64,000 nucleotides of DNA from Candidatus Symbiobacter mobilis CR (GTDB taxonomy: Bacteria > Pseudomonadota > Gammaproteobacteria > Burkholderiales > Burkholderiaceae_C). Under the pieces are notes generated by a model that saw only the letters and a program-made list of their open reading frames with translations, had not been told where the DNA came from and did not search any database. The position numbers and the translations under genes are program-made. Of this stretch, positions 11,223-19,460 are shown piece after piece. Each line of letters begins with the position of its first letter. Position 1 is the first letter of the stretch. The stretch spans positions 124,001 through 188,000 of the forward strand of contig NC_022576.1 in NCBI RefSeq assembly GCF_000477435.1. Direction: 5' to 3'.

Positions 11223-14200
11223 ATGGCCCACTTCTTTATCGACCGGCCCATCTTCGCGTGGGTCATCGCTTTGTTCCTGCTGGTGGCGGGGACGGTGTCC
11301 ATCACCCAGTTGCCGATTGCGCAATATCCGCCCGTGGCACCGGCGACGATCGTCGTCTCCGCAACCTACCCCGGTGCCTCGGCCAAAACGCTCGACGACA
11401 GCGTACTGTCGATCATCGAGCAGGAAATGAACGGCGCGCCGGGGCTGGTGTATATGGAATCTGCCGCGCAGGCCAATGGAACCGGCAGCATCACGCTGAG
11501 CTTTCAACCCGGCACGAATGCCGACCTGGCGCAGGTGGATGTGCAAAACCGCCTTGCCCGCGCAACCCCGCGACTGCCGAGTGCAGTGACCCAGCAAGGG
11601 GTGCGGGTGGACAAGGCGCGTGGCAATTTCCTACTGTTCACGATCCTGTCTTCGGACAACCCTGCCGTCGATCCCGTTGCGCTCGGCGACTACGCAGCGC
11701 GCAGCATCGTGCCCGAGTTGCAGCGCCTTCCCGGCGTGGGGCAGGCACAGCTTTTCGGCACAGAGCGGGCGATGCGGGTGTGGATCGACCCCGCCAAGCT
11801 CGTCGGGCTGCGGCTATCGATGGCGGAGGTGTTGGCGGCGATTCGCGCCCAAAACGTCCAGGTGCCTGCGGGGGAAGTCGGCGCTCTGCCCGCCTTGGCC
11901 GGGCAAGGCACGGCTGCGGCAGTCGTCGTGGTCGGGCAGCTTGGCGATGTGGAGCAGTTTGAACGCATCGTGCTGCGGGCGAACCCGGATGGCTCGCACA
12001 TTCGGCTGCGGGATGTGGCGCGTGTCGAGCTGGGCGCGCAGGCGTATGCAACATCGGCGCGGCTGAATGGGCAGCCTTCCGTGGGGATTGGCGTACAGCT
12101 TGCCCCCAGCGGCAACGCGCTGGCGACGGCGCAGGCCGTGCGGGAGCGGATGACCGCATTGCAAGCCTACTTTCCGCAAGGGGTGCGCTGGTCGATTCCC
12201 TACGACAGCTCGCGCTTCGTGGCCACCTCGCTGCAGCAGGTGCTGCACACGCTGGTCGAGGCGGTTGCGCTGGTGTTTCTGGTGATGTTTCTGTTTTTGC
12301 AGAACTGGCGCTATACGCTGATCCCCACGCTGGTCGTTCCCATCACCCTGCTGGGAACGTGTACGGCGTTGCTGGGGATGGGTTTTTCGATCAATGTTTT
12401 GACGATGTTCGCGATGGTGCTGGTGATCGGCATCGTCGTTGATGACGCGATCGTTGTTGTCGAGAACGTCGAGCGGATCATGAGCGAGGAAGGACTGCCG
12501 CCGCCGGAAGCCACGCGCAAGGCGATGGGGCAGATTTCCGGCGCTGTGGTGGGGGTAACGGTGGTGCTGATTTCGGTCTTCGTTCCGCTGGCATTTTTTC
12601 AGGGGTCGATGGGGAATATCTACCGGCAGTTTTCTGCCGTGATGGGGGTGTCGATCGCGATTTCGGCGTTTTTGGCGTTGTCGTTTACGCCGGCGTTGTG
12701 CGCGTCGCTGTTGCAGCCCGTGCAGGCGGGGCACCATCTGGCGCGCAGCGGGTTCTTCGGGCGGTTCAACCGGGGTTTTTCGCGGGTGGCGCGGTCGTAT
12801 GAACGGGGCGTTGCGCGGTTGTTCCCGCGTGCGGGGCGGACGTTGGCGGTGTACCTGGCCATCGCCATTGCTGCATGGTGGATGTACCACCGCCTGCCCT
12901 CGGCCTTTCTGCCGGACGAAGACCAGGGCAACGTGCTCGTCAACGTGCAACTGCCTGCCGGGGCGACGAAGGAGCGTGCGTTGGCGGTGATCGAGCGGGT
13001 CGAGAAGTACATGCTCGAACAGCCGCAGGTGGAAGGGATCGTGACGGTGCTGGGGTATAGCTTTTCGGGGCAGGGGCAGAACGCCGCGCTGGCGTTTGTC
13101 ACGCTCAAGGACTGGGCGCAGCGCCCGGGATCGGAGAACTCGTCGCAATCGCTGGCGGGGCGGGCGTTTGGGGCGCTGGCCGACATTCGCGATGCGTCGA
13201 TCTTCCCGCTGAACCCGCCGCCGATACCGGAGCTGGGGTCGTCGTCCGGGTTCAGCCTGCGCTTGCAGGACCGGGGCGGGCGGGGGCACGATGCGCTGCT
13301 GAGCGCACGCAACCGGCTGCAGGAATTGGCAGGGTCAAGCAAACTGGTGATGCATGTGCGCTCCGACGGGCTGGAAGACGCGCCGCAGTTGCAGATCGAC
13401 ATCGACCGGGACAAAGCGGGTGCGCTGGGGGTGGACATCGACACCCTACATGCCACGCTATCGGCACTGCTGGGGTCGAGCTACGTCAACGACTTTCCGA
13501 ACGCGGGGCGGATGCAGCGGGTGATCGTGCAAGCCGATGCGCTGGCGCGGATGCAGGGGGAAGACGTGTTGCGGTTCCACGTTCCCAACCGTTCTGGGCA
13601 ATTGGTGCCGTTGTCATCGGTGGCGACGACGAAGTGGGTGACGGGGATGATGCAGGCGGTGCGGTACAACGGCTACCCGGCGATGCGAATCAGCGGGCAG
13701 GCTGCTGCGGGCTACAGCACGGGCGATGCGATGGCGGAGATGGAACGACTGGCCGCGCAACTGCCGGAGGGGATGGGGATTGAGTGGACGGGCACCTCGC
13801 GCGAGGAAAAAGTGGCCGGATCGCAAGCGGCATTGCTGTACGGGTTTGCGGTGCTATCGGTGTTTTTGTGCTTGGCTGCGCTGTACGAAAGCTGGAGCAT
13901 CCCCGTTGCGGTGGTGCTGGTCGTCCCGCTGGGGGTATTCGGGGTGATTCTGGCGACCTTGCTGCGCGGGTATACGAATGACGTGTACTTTCAGGTGGGG
14001 CTGGTGACGATCATCGGCCTATCCGCCAAAAACGCGATTCTGATCATTGAATTTGCAAAAGACTTGCACGCCCAAGGCAAGGCGGTGATCACAGCGGCGC
14101 TGGAAGCCGCGCACCTGCGATTCCGCCCGATCGTGATGACATCGCTGGCATTCACGCTCGGCGTACTGCCATTGGCTTTGGCGACGGGAGCCGGTTCCGC

Positions 14201-14399
14201 AAGCCAGCGTGCCATTGGCACCGGAGTAATTGGCGGAATCATTGCGGGGACAACACTGGCGGTAGTATTTGTGCCGATATTTTTTGTTGTAGTGCGGACA
14301 TTGCTGCCGGATACAGCGCGGCAAAGGGAGATCCATGCACAACAAGCGGCGCATATGGGAGTGCATGCGCCGGTGGGGGGGGATGGGGAGGGGGAGTGA
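11223..14399 (+). CDS. RND multidrug efflux pump, HAE1 family (AcrB/MexB-like)
   Basis: A 1058-residue proton-driven inner-membrane transporter, the expected length. It begins MAHFFIDRPIFAWVIALFL, the typical first transmembrane helix of HAE1 pumps. TM4 carries the proton-relay aspartates in VLVIGIVVDDAIVVVENVER, and GLSAKNAILIIEFAKD marks TM10. Two periplasmic loops follow TM1 and TM7. It is coupled to the adaptor gene by a 4-bp gap. No outer-membrane factor gene follows; the next 220 bp are non-coding and then the accessory island begins. Substrates cannot be inferred. Confidence 0.95.
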   Translation: MAHFFIDRPIFAWVIALFLLVAGTVSITQLPIAQYPPVAPATIVVSATYPGASAKTLDDSVLSIIEQEMNGAPGLVYMESAAQANGTGSITLSFQPGTNADLAQVDVQNRLARATPRLPSAVTQQGVRVDKARGNFLLFTILSSDNPAVDPVALGDYAARSIVPELQRLPGVGQAQLFGTERAMRVWIDPAKLVGLRLSMAEVLAAIRAQNVQVPAGEVGALPALAGQGTAAAVVVVGQLGDVEQFERIVLRANPDGSHIRLRDVARVELGAQAYATSARLNGQPSVGIGVQLAPSGNALATAQAVRERMTALQAYFPQGVRWSIPYDSSRFVATSLQQVLHTLVEAVALVFLVMFLFLQNWRYTLIPTLVVPITLLGTCTALLGMGFSINVLTMFAMVLVIGIVVDDAIVVVENVERIMSEEGLPPPEATRKAMGQISGAVVGVTVVLISVFVPLAFFQGSMGNIYRQFSAVMGVSIAISAFLALSFTPALCASLLQPVQAGHHLARSGFFGRFNRGFSRVARSYERGVARLFPRAGRTLAVYLAIAIAAWWMYHRLPSAFLPDEDQGNVLVNVQLPAGATKERALAVIERVEKYMLEQPQVEGIVTVLGYSFSGQGQNAALAFVTLKDWAQRPGSENSSQSLAGRAFGALADIRDASIFPLNPPPIPELGSSSGFSLRLQDRGGRGHDALLSARNRLQELAGSSKLVMHVRSDGLEDAPQLQIDIDRDKAGALGVDIDTLHATLSALLGSSYVNDFPNAGRMQRVIVQADALARMQGEDVLRFHVPNRSGQLVPLSSVATTKWVTGMMQAVRYNGYPAMRISGQAAAGYSTGDAMAEMERLAAQLPEGMGIEWTGTSREEKVAGSQAALLYGFAVLSVFLCLAALYESWSIPVAVVLVVPLGVFGVILATLLRGYTNDVYFQVGLVTIIGLSAKNAILIIEFAKDLHAQGKAVITAALEAAHLRFRPIVMTSLAFTLGVLPLALATGAGSASQRAIGTGVIGGIIAGTTLAVVFVPIFFVVVRTLLPDTARQREIHAQQAAHMGVHAPVGGDGEGE

Positions 14400-14621
14400 T
14401 GGGGAAAATTCCAGCATACGTGGCTGTGCTGCGCTGGAGCTTGCATTGATGGTTGATTGTGCTGACGGGATTGAGGATGGATACATCAGTGAAAAGCATT
14501 GGAAAGTCGAGCTGGCTGGCATGGTCTACCTGATGCTGATTCGATGTCCATTTCGAAACTGGCTCATGCGTAGAATTTCAGACTGATGCAGGATATCCTC
14601 TAGATTGAAACTCATGGAGTA

Positions 14622-15290
14622 GTGGATAGCATTGTGAATGCGCAGCTTTATTCGGAGATTATTATCTATGACGAAGCCTATCACAACACTCGTGGACAAG
14701 CAGAAAAAGTTTGTCAGCAGCAATGGGCAAATAAATATTTGGAATTTTGGTTTTCTAACAGGAATATACCGTTCAAGAAACCACTTTACGAAATAGCTTG
14801 CAGAGTGGGCGCGACAACATGGGCTGGTGTACTGCAACAATTGGCGCTTGAGCAGGAAAGTTACAAATCATTCATTCCGCCAAAAAAATGTCCAGTATGC
14901 GGAAATTACACAAAAATCCGTAAATTTAACTTTACAGAAATCAATGGTTGTTCTGGGTATGCAAATGGAGTCTGTCTGTATGGTAAAACATATTATTACC
15001 AAGAGACGCTAGCAAGAATTGACTTGATTGATAGATTCGTTCCCAGCGAGCTTAAAAATGAATTGATTTGTGAGTTATGCAAATCAGGACCCAACGGACT
15101 CCCTGATATCGTAGGGTTTGCCGACGGTGTATTGCATTTTTTGGAGGTAAAGGATATTTCTGAAAAATTAAGCCAAGAGCAGATTCGCTGGCTGAACTGG
15201 CTTGGAAAATACAAGGACGATGGGATGTCTTATCTAATACGAGTCACAAACAAATATCTTTATCCGCTTGCCGCAAGCCATAGACTGTAG
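14622..15290 (+). CDS. VRR-NUC-type nuclease with cysteine zinc-binding motifs
   Basis: The C-terminal third (about 155-215) resembles VRR-NUC, a PD-(D/E)XK nuclease fold: GLPDIVGF supplies the acidic residue, EVKD the E-x-K, then SQEQIRWLNWLGK. The N-terminal part has CPVC ... C ... C and CELC pairs that could bind zinc and recognise DNA or RNA. No helicase or methylase partner is adjacent. The first codon is GTG; another in-frame GTG lies at 14634 and there is no clear ribosome-binding site, so the start is uncertain. Base composition is far more AT-rich than the efflux genes upstream, which fits acquisition. Target and role are unknown. Confidence 0.6.
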   Translation: MDSIVNAQLYSEIIIYDEAYHNTRGQAEKVCQQQWANKYLEFWFSNRNIPFKKPLYEIACRVGATTWAGVLQQLALEQESYKSFIPPKKCPVCGNYTKIRKFNFTEINGCSGYANGVCLYGKTYYYQETLARIDLIDRFVPSELKNELICELCKSGPNGLPDIVGFADGVLHFLEVKDISEKLSQEQIRWLNWLGKYKDDGMSYLIRVTNKYLYPLAASHRL

Positions 15291-15418
15291 ATATCTGCGT
15301 AAGATAAATGTGACGACGCTTGTGCAAAGTGGACGAATGCGAACATCGATAATATGCTCTAGAACTTTTGCGCTATTTTGGATAATAACGCAAATTAAGT
15401 AAATATGTTTCGTAAATA

Positions 15419-15733
15419 ATGAATATTACTGATATTATTGTTGCAATCCAAAGAAGTCTAGTTCGCATAACAGATCACGCTGATGAAGAAGCGGTAAATG
15501 ATGATTTGGCGTTCGATGAAATTTATTACTCAGTAATAAAGGGTGAAATTATTGAAGATTATCCAAATGACAGGCCATACCCAAGCTGTCTTGTATTTGG
15601 TAAAAATTTTACTGGAGAACCTATTCATAGTGTATGGGGTTACAATCCAGATAATTTATGGGTTGTGTTACTTACAGTGTATCGTCCAGATCCAAAGCGC
15701 TGGATTGACTGGAAAATTAGGGTGAAAACATGA
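15419..15733 (+). CDS. DUF4258-like toxin of a type II toxin-antitoxin pair
   Basis: A 104-residue protein of the DUF4258 type (RelE-fold-like): ITDHADEEAVNDDLAFDEI near the N-terminus and WVVLLTVYRPDPKRWIDW near the C-terminus fit that family. The following gene overlaps it by ATGA and encodes a YgiT-type zinc-finger protein, the usual antitoxin partner. The toxin-first order is as in mqsRA-like loci. AT-rich and probably horizontally acquired. Catalytic residues were not assigned; mRNA cleavage is inference from the family. Confidence 0.7.
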   Translation: MNITDIIVAIQRSLVRITDHADEEAVNDDLAFDEIYYSVIKGEIIEDYPNDRPYPSCLVFGKNFTGEPIHSVWGYNPDNLWVVLLTVYRPDPKRWIDWKIRVKT

Positions 15734-16008
15734 AACCATTTGAAAAATGTCCTGTCTGTAATGGTGAATTAGTAAATAAAAAGGTGGAGAAACTCTTGAG
15801 AAACGGTGGCAATACGGTTTCTATGATAGTAACTGCCGAAGTATGTCTTCACTGTGGTGAACGGCTATATGCAGAAGATGTAGTAGAATCTTTTGAAGAA
15901 ATTCGTAGCAAATTAAGAAAAAATGAATTTACGCACTTCAAAATTCTTGGGCAGTCTTTCACTGTGGAAGCAAATTGGCCTAACAAAGCCATTCAGCCGA
16001 CATCCTAA
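15730..16008 (+). CDS. YgiT-type zinc-finger antitoxin
   Basis: A 92-residue protein with two CxxC pairs, CPVC at residue 7 and CLHCG at about residue 38, the zinc-ribbon layout of YgiT/MqsA N-terminal domains. Unlike full MqsA it has no HTH-XRE domain, as is usual for short DUF4258 partners. The start ATG overlaps the toxin stop (ATGA). The last residues, NKAIQPTS, are encoded by an integron attC-like half site, so the native C-terminus may have been altered or the pair may have arrived as a cassette. Confidence 0.72.
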   Translation: MKPFEKCPVCNGELVNKKVEKLLRNGGNTVSMIVTAEVCLHCGERLYAEDVVESFEEIRSKLRKNEFTHFKILGQSFTVEANWPNKAIQPTS

Positions 16009-16010
16009 CC
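15978..16010 (+). repeat. Integron attC-like half site at the 3' end of the toxin-antitoxin pair
   Basis: GCCTAAC followed by a CATTCAGCCGA block closely resembles the R''-L'' half of integron attC sites (RYYYAAC then ATTCAAGCCGA in aadA-type sites, from memory). It overlaps the antitoxin stop codon, the normal cassette arrangement. The complementary L'-R' half ending GTTRRRY is not found downstream, so recombination would not be expected. No integrase gene is in the window. Confidence 0.45.
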
Positions 16011-16099
16011 AGCCGTTTTGCATGTGGTCAGCACGGGGCATGAGGGCTTCTGTCATTCTGAGAAATACTTATACAATGAAGTATGATTTGTAGTCTATC

Positions 16100-17704
16100 T
16101 TGCAATGGCAAACCTTCAAAAAGCGCTTGGAGCAGGAAATGCAAGAAATTGCAGCAGTGCGTAAACGGTTACCTGGCGGTCGGTTTTCTTCAACGTTAGA
16201 AGGTAAAGAAGAAGACGTGAGAGTATTGACAATCGAACAGACAAGATTGGAGGTGTCCAAAAAGATTGAGTCAAACAAAAAGTCACAGTTTGGCCAGTTT
16301 TTTACACCATCCAAGATTGCCATGTTTATGGCCAGCCTTTTCCCTGATGCCTATGGTAATTGCCGCTTACTCGATGCCGGGGCTGGGATTGGTTCTCTTT
16401 CTGATGCATTTTTAGAAAGGTGGCAGTTGGGCGGCTTTCATTTTCATCGCGTGGAATTGGATGCGTTTGAAATTGACGATTCCCTGAAAATTTATTTGCA
16501 AAATACTTTACATCGGCATCAAAACCGGCCAGAGTTTTCCGCAGTAATTCGAGTGGAAGATTTTATTCATGCTGCAACGGAAGCAATTGCTGGTAGTTTT
16601 TTTGCTTCAGTGATGCCACAATATACCCACGCGATTCTGAATCCGCCATATAAGAAGATCAATTCCGATTCAGCCCATCGGCTGGCATTGCGCACGGTTG
16701 GTATTGAGACAGTGAATCTGTATTCGGCCTTTGTCGCACTAGCCGTAGCACAGGCTGCACCAGGCGGCCAAATCGTCGCAATCATCCCGCGCAGCTTTTG
16801 CAATGGGCCGTACTACCGCCCGTTCCGCGATTTCATCCTTGAGCGTGCGGCCATTCGCCACATTCATCTTTTCGAGTCGCGCAACAAGGCTTTCCAGGAT
16901 GACGAGGTACTCCAAGAAAACATCATCATTCGACTGGAGCGAGGCGGAAAGCCTGGGCCAGTAACGATCACCACTTCGACGGACGACAGCTTCACCGACC
17001 TTGTTTCCCACGAACACTCGTTCGACCGGATCGTATTCCCGGACGATTCGGAACGATTCATCCATGTACCTACGTCGCTAGAGAAAAGCGCCATCGAGTT
17101 ATCACCTGCCGTGCGCTACACGCTGGCCCATTTGGGTATCAAGGTATCAACCGGGCCTGTGGTGGATTTTCGTCTGAAAGAGCATTTGCGGGATATGCCA
17201 GAAGAAGGCGCCGTTCCTTTGGTTTATCCCGGCCACTTGGGTATCACTGGGGTAGTATGGCCCGTGCCAGGCTTGAAGAAGCCGAATGCGATTTTGCGCA
17301 ATGATGTGACAGAAAAGTGGCTGTATCCCAATGGTTTTTATTGCGTAGTACGCCGGTTTTCATCCAAGGAAGAAAAGCGACGTGTGGTGGCAAGCGTGGT
17401 CGATCCATCGGCTTTTGGCAACCATACCGTGCTGGGTTTTGAGAATCACATCAACCTTTTTCACGAAAATAAACGTGGCTTGCCTGCATTGCTGGCAAGA
17501 GGGTTAGCTATGTATCTCAACACTACTGCCGTGGACGACAGCTTCCGGCGCTTCAACGGTCATACGCAGGTCAATGCAACCGACCTTATGCTGATGAAGT
17601 ATCCAAGTCGTGAGGCGCTCATCGATTTGGGCAAATGGGTCCAACAACACAGCGAAATTACACAAGACATGATTGACGAACAATTCCGGAAACTGATTGC
17701 ATGA
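16100..17704 (+). CDS. Type II adenine-N6 DNA methyltransferase (BsuBI/PstI-associated)
   Basis: Protects host DNA by methylating adenine in the recognition site of the neighbouring endonuclease. The SAM-binding motif LLDAGAGIGSL is near residue 92, and the catalytic motif NPPY near residue 175 is the amino-methylase signature. The C-terminal half is the target-recognition region. The longest frame begins at a TTG without a ribosome-binding site; ATG 16139 (MQEIAAVRK) is an alternative start close to an AGGA. The 534-residue length suits the family. It overlaps the endonuclease gene by ATGA. Composition is intermediate and unlike the flanking core genes. Confidence 0.88.
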   Translation: MQWQTFKKRLEQEMQEIAAVRKRLPGGRFSSTLEGKEEDVRVLTIEQTRLEVSKKIESNKKSQFGQFFTPSKIAMFMASLFPDAYGNCRLLDAGAGIGSLSDAFLERWQLGGFHFHRVELDAFEIDDSLKIYLQNTLHRHQNRPEFSAVIRVEDFIHAATEAIAGSFFASVMPQYTHAILNPPYKKINSDSAHRLALRTVGIETVNLYSAFVALAVAQAAPGGQIVAIIPRSFCNGPYYRPFRDFILERAAIRHIHLFESRNKAFQDDEVLQENIIIRLERGGKPGPVTITTSTDDSFTDLVSHEHSFDRIVFPDDSERFIHVPTSLEKSAIELSPAVRYTLAHLGIKVSTGPVVDFRLKEHLRDMPEEGAVPLVYPGHLGITGVVWPVPGLKKPNAILRNDVTEKWLYPNGFYCVVRRFSSKEEKRRVVASVVDPSAFGNHTVLGFENHINLFHENKRGLPALLARGLAMYLNTTAVDDSFRRFNGHTQVNATDLMLMKYPSREALIDLGKWVQQHSEITQDMIDEQFRKLIA

Positions 17705-18657
17705 CTGACAAGATCAGGGACTACATCAAGGCCGCCCACCAGATGATTGTTTCTCTTGGCCTACCCCGGGCGCAGCAAAACGAGCGATCCGCCTTCGCTT
17801 TGCTGGCCTTGCTAAACCTTACGCCGGGCAAACCATGGTCACAGGCAGAGAACCCGCTTCTTGGCATCACGCCAATCATGGATTGGGTTCGGGAGCACTA
17901 TGGCAAGGAATACGCGCCGAATACCCGCGAGACGTTCCGACGCCAGACCATGCACCAGTTCTGCGATGCGGGCGTGGCCCTCTACAACCCGGACAAGCCC
18001 GACCGCCCGGTGAATAGCCCGAAAGCGGTGTATCAGATGGAACCAGCAGCGCTGAAGTTGTTGCGCAGCTTTGGCACGCTGCAGTGGCACGACAACCTCA
18101 TCGCCTACTTGGCCGAGCGTGCAACACTTGTCGCCAAGTACGCCAAAGAGCGCGAACAGCATCGCATCCCGGTGGCGATTGCACCGGGTAAGACCATCAC
18201 CCTCAGTCCGGGTGAACATAGCGAGTTGATCCGGGCCATCATGGAGGACTTTGCGCCCCGCTTTGCACCGGGTAGCGTGCTGGTCTATGCAGGGGACACT
18301 GGGGAAAAGTGGGGGTACTTTGATGCCGCATTGCTGGCCGAGCTGGGAGTGGAAGTGGACGTGCATGGCAAGATGCCCGATGTAGTTTTGTATTTCACCG
18401 AGAAAAATTGGCTGCTGTTGTTGGAGTCCGTCACCAGTCACGGGCCAGTCGATGGGAAGCGCCATGCTGAACTCGCCAAGCTTTTCGCCGGTTCCAAGGC
18501 TGGGCTGGTTTTTGTGACTGCCTTTCCGAATCGTTCCGTTATGGGGCGCTACCTTGGAGAAATTGCATGGGAAACGGAGGTGTGGGTGGCGGATGCACCA
18601 TCTCACCTCATTCACTTCGATGGGGTACGGTTTCTTGGCCCGTACCATGCGCCCTAA
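17701..18657 (+). CDS. Type II restriction endonuclease, BsuBI/PstI family
   Basis: Double-strand DNA endonuclease; characterised members of the family cut CTGCAG. The C-terminal family domain is clear from about residue 195: LVYAGDTGEKWGYFDAALLAE, PDVVLYF, LLLLESVTSHGPVDGKRHAE, FVTAFPNR and IAWETEVWVADAP. The N-terminal half (about 1-160) is the winged-helix-like BsuBI_PstI N-terminal region. Length is 318 residues, full. It is translationally coupled to the methylase. No controller (C) protein gene is seen. CTGCAG still occurs several times in the window, so strong site avoidance is not obvious. Confidence 0.9.
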   Translation: MTDKIRDYIKAAHQMIVSLGLPRAQQNERSAFALLALLNLTPGKPWSQAENPLLGITPIMDWVREHYGKEYAPNTRETFRRQTMHQFCDAGVALYNPDKPDRPVNSPKAVYQMEPAALKLLRSFGTLQWHDNLIAYLAERATLVAKYAKEREQHRIPVAIAPGKTITLSPGEHSELIRAIMEDFAPRFAPGSVLVYAGDTGEKWGYFDAALLAELGVEVDVHGKMPDVVLYFTEKNWLLLLESVTSHGPVDGKRHAELAKLFAGSKAGLVFVTAFPNRSVMGRYLGEIAWETEVWVADAPSHLIHFDGVRFLGPYHAP

Positions 18658-18850
18658 CCCATTCGTGCCAGCGGGTGCGCTACAGCGCGTCGGCTTTATT
18701 CCAGGATTTCCAGGAGCACATACACAGGCGGAAACCTTGGAGGAACTACACAAAAAACTCCAGGAAGTCGTTGCCATGTTGCTGGAGGATGGCGAACCTA
18801 TGTTGGAATCCGAATTTGTCGGAAAACAAAATGTTGTTGTGGCGTGCAAC
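18647..18850 (+). pseudogene. hicB: 5'-truncated hicB antitoxin remnant
   Basis: The frame encodes VGFIPGFPGAHTQAETLEEL, DGEPMLESEFVG and NVVVA, a typical HicB partial RNase-H-like fold. The first 15 or so residues of HicB are missing: the homology begins just after the endonuclease stop and is preceded by an unrelated MRPNPFVPAGALQR. The usual stop after VVVA is also lost, so the frame runs on through hicA to 19042. It sits 3 bp before the hicA ATG as in intact hicBA pairs. Probably non-functional. Confidence 0.65.
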
Positions 18851-18852
18851 AG

Positions 18853-19065
18853 ATGGGAAATTTTCCTATTCTCAAGCCTCGCGAATTCATCGCACTGCTT
18901 GCAGCATTGGGTTTTTCCGAAGTTCGGCAACGCGGTTCGCACCAAAAGTTTTGATCCACTAATGGAATGTGTACCACGGTGCCATGTCATTCAGGGAATG
19001 AAATATCGCAAATATTACTACGGCAAATTGCAAAATATATAGGCTTGACAGTGGATAAAAATTAA
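18853..19065 (+). pseudogene. hicA: hicA toxin interrupted by a single in-frame stop
   Basis: HicA is a small double-stranded-RNA-binding mRNA interferase. The frame begins MGNFPILKPREFIALLAAL, then FSEVRQRGSHQKF, reaching the conserved catalytic-histidine segment GSH. A TGA at 18952-18954 then interrupts it. The same frame continues as TNGMCTTVPCHSG and ISQILLRQIAKYIGLTVDKN to a TAA at 19063, which is the normal HicA C-terminus. One C-to-T change (CGA to TGA) explains the break, so this is a point-mutated toxin. Confidence 0.75.
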
Positions 19066-19091
19066 TAAACAGGAAATACCGATACATAAAA

Positions 19092-19301
19092 ATGGAAGCG
19101 AAGCCAATATTCGGGATTGTAAAAAAAAAACGAAAAGTGAGTGGTGGAACCCGTAGCGACCTTGGGCGACAATGTCGAGACACGTTTGCAAGTTTGACGA
19201 AAACTTGTCGCAAACAAGGGATTTCATTTTGGCGGTATTTGGAAGATCGCATCACACGAACTAATGCCATTCTGCGATTGGCGACGGGCATTCGTGCCTA
19301 A
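19092..19301 (+). pseudogene. Transposase C-terminal remnant (uninterrupted copy)
   Basis: A 69-codon frame encoding VSGGTRSDLGRQCRDTFASL, TKTCRKQGISFWRYLEDRI and RTNAILRLATGI, resembling a transposase C-terminus; the IS family was not established. It has no full-length partner here. A second, more decayed copy lies on the opposite strand at 29158-29495 and is split there by a miniature element. This copy therefore serves as the empty-site reference. Confidence 0.55.
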
Positions 19302-19460
19302 TACACTACTGCAATTTTTCCATAACTTATTGAGAAGTTAGTTGAAAAAGGACTGTGATCGATTTATCGAGTATGGCGCTATATTTCTTCTTTAACAAGG
19401 AATTCCGTCAGACGCGGAAGAAGAATCAGCTCGTATCCAAGACATTGAGGTGTTTCGTAC

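Noticed and set aside
11814..13289. 491-codon minus-strand frame
   Set aside because: Antisense shadow of the RND pump gene; Arg/His/Gln-rich with no family resemblance, typical of GC-rich DNA.
18952..18954. TGA in hicA as selenocysteine or recoding signal
   Set aside because: No downstream stem-loop of SECIS type was apparent, the position is normally arginine-like, and HicA proteins are not selenoproteins; a point mutation is simpler.
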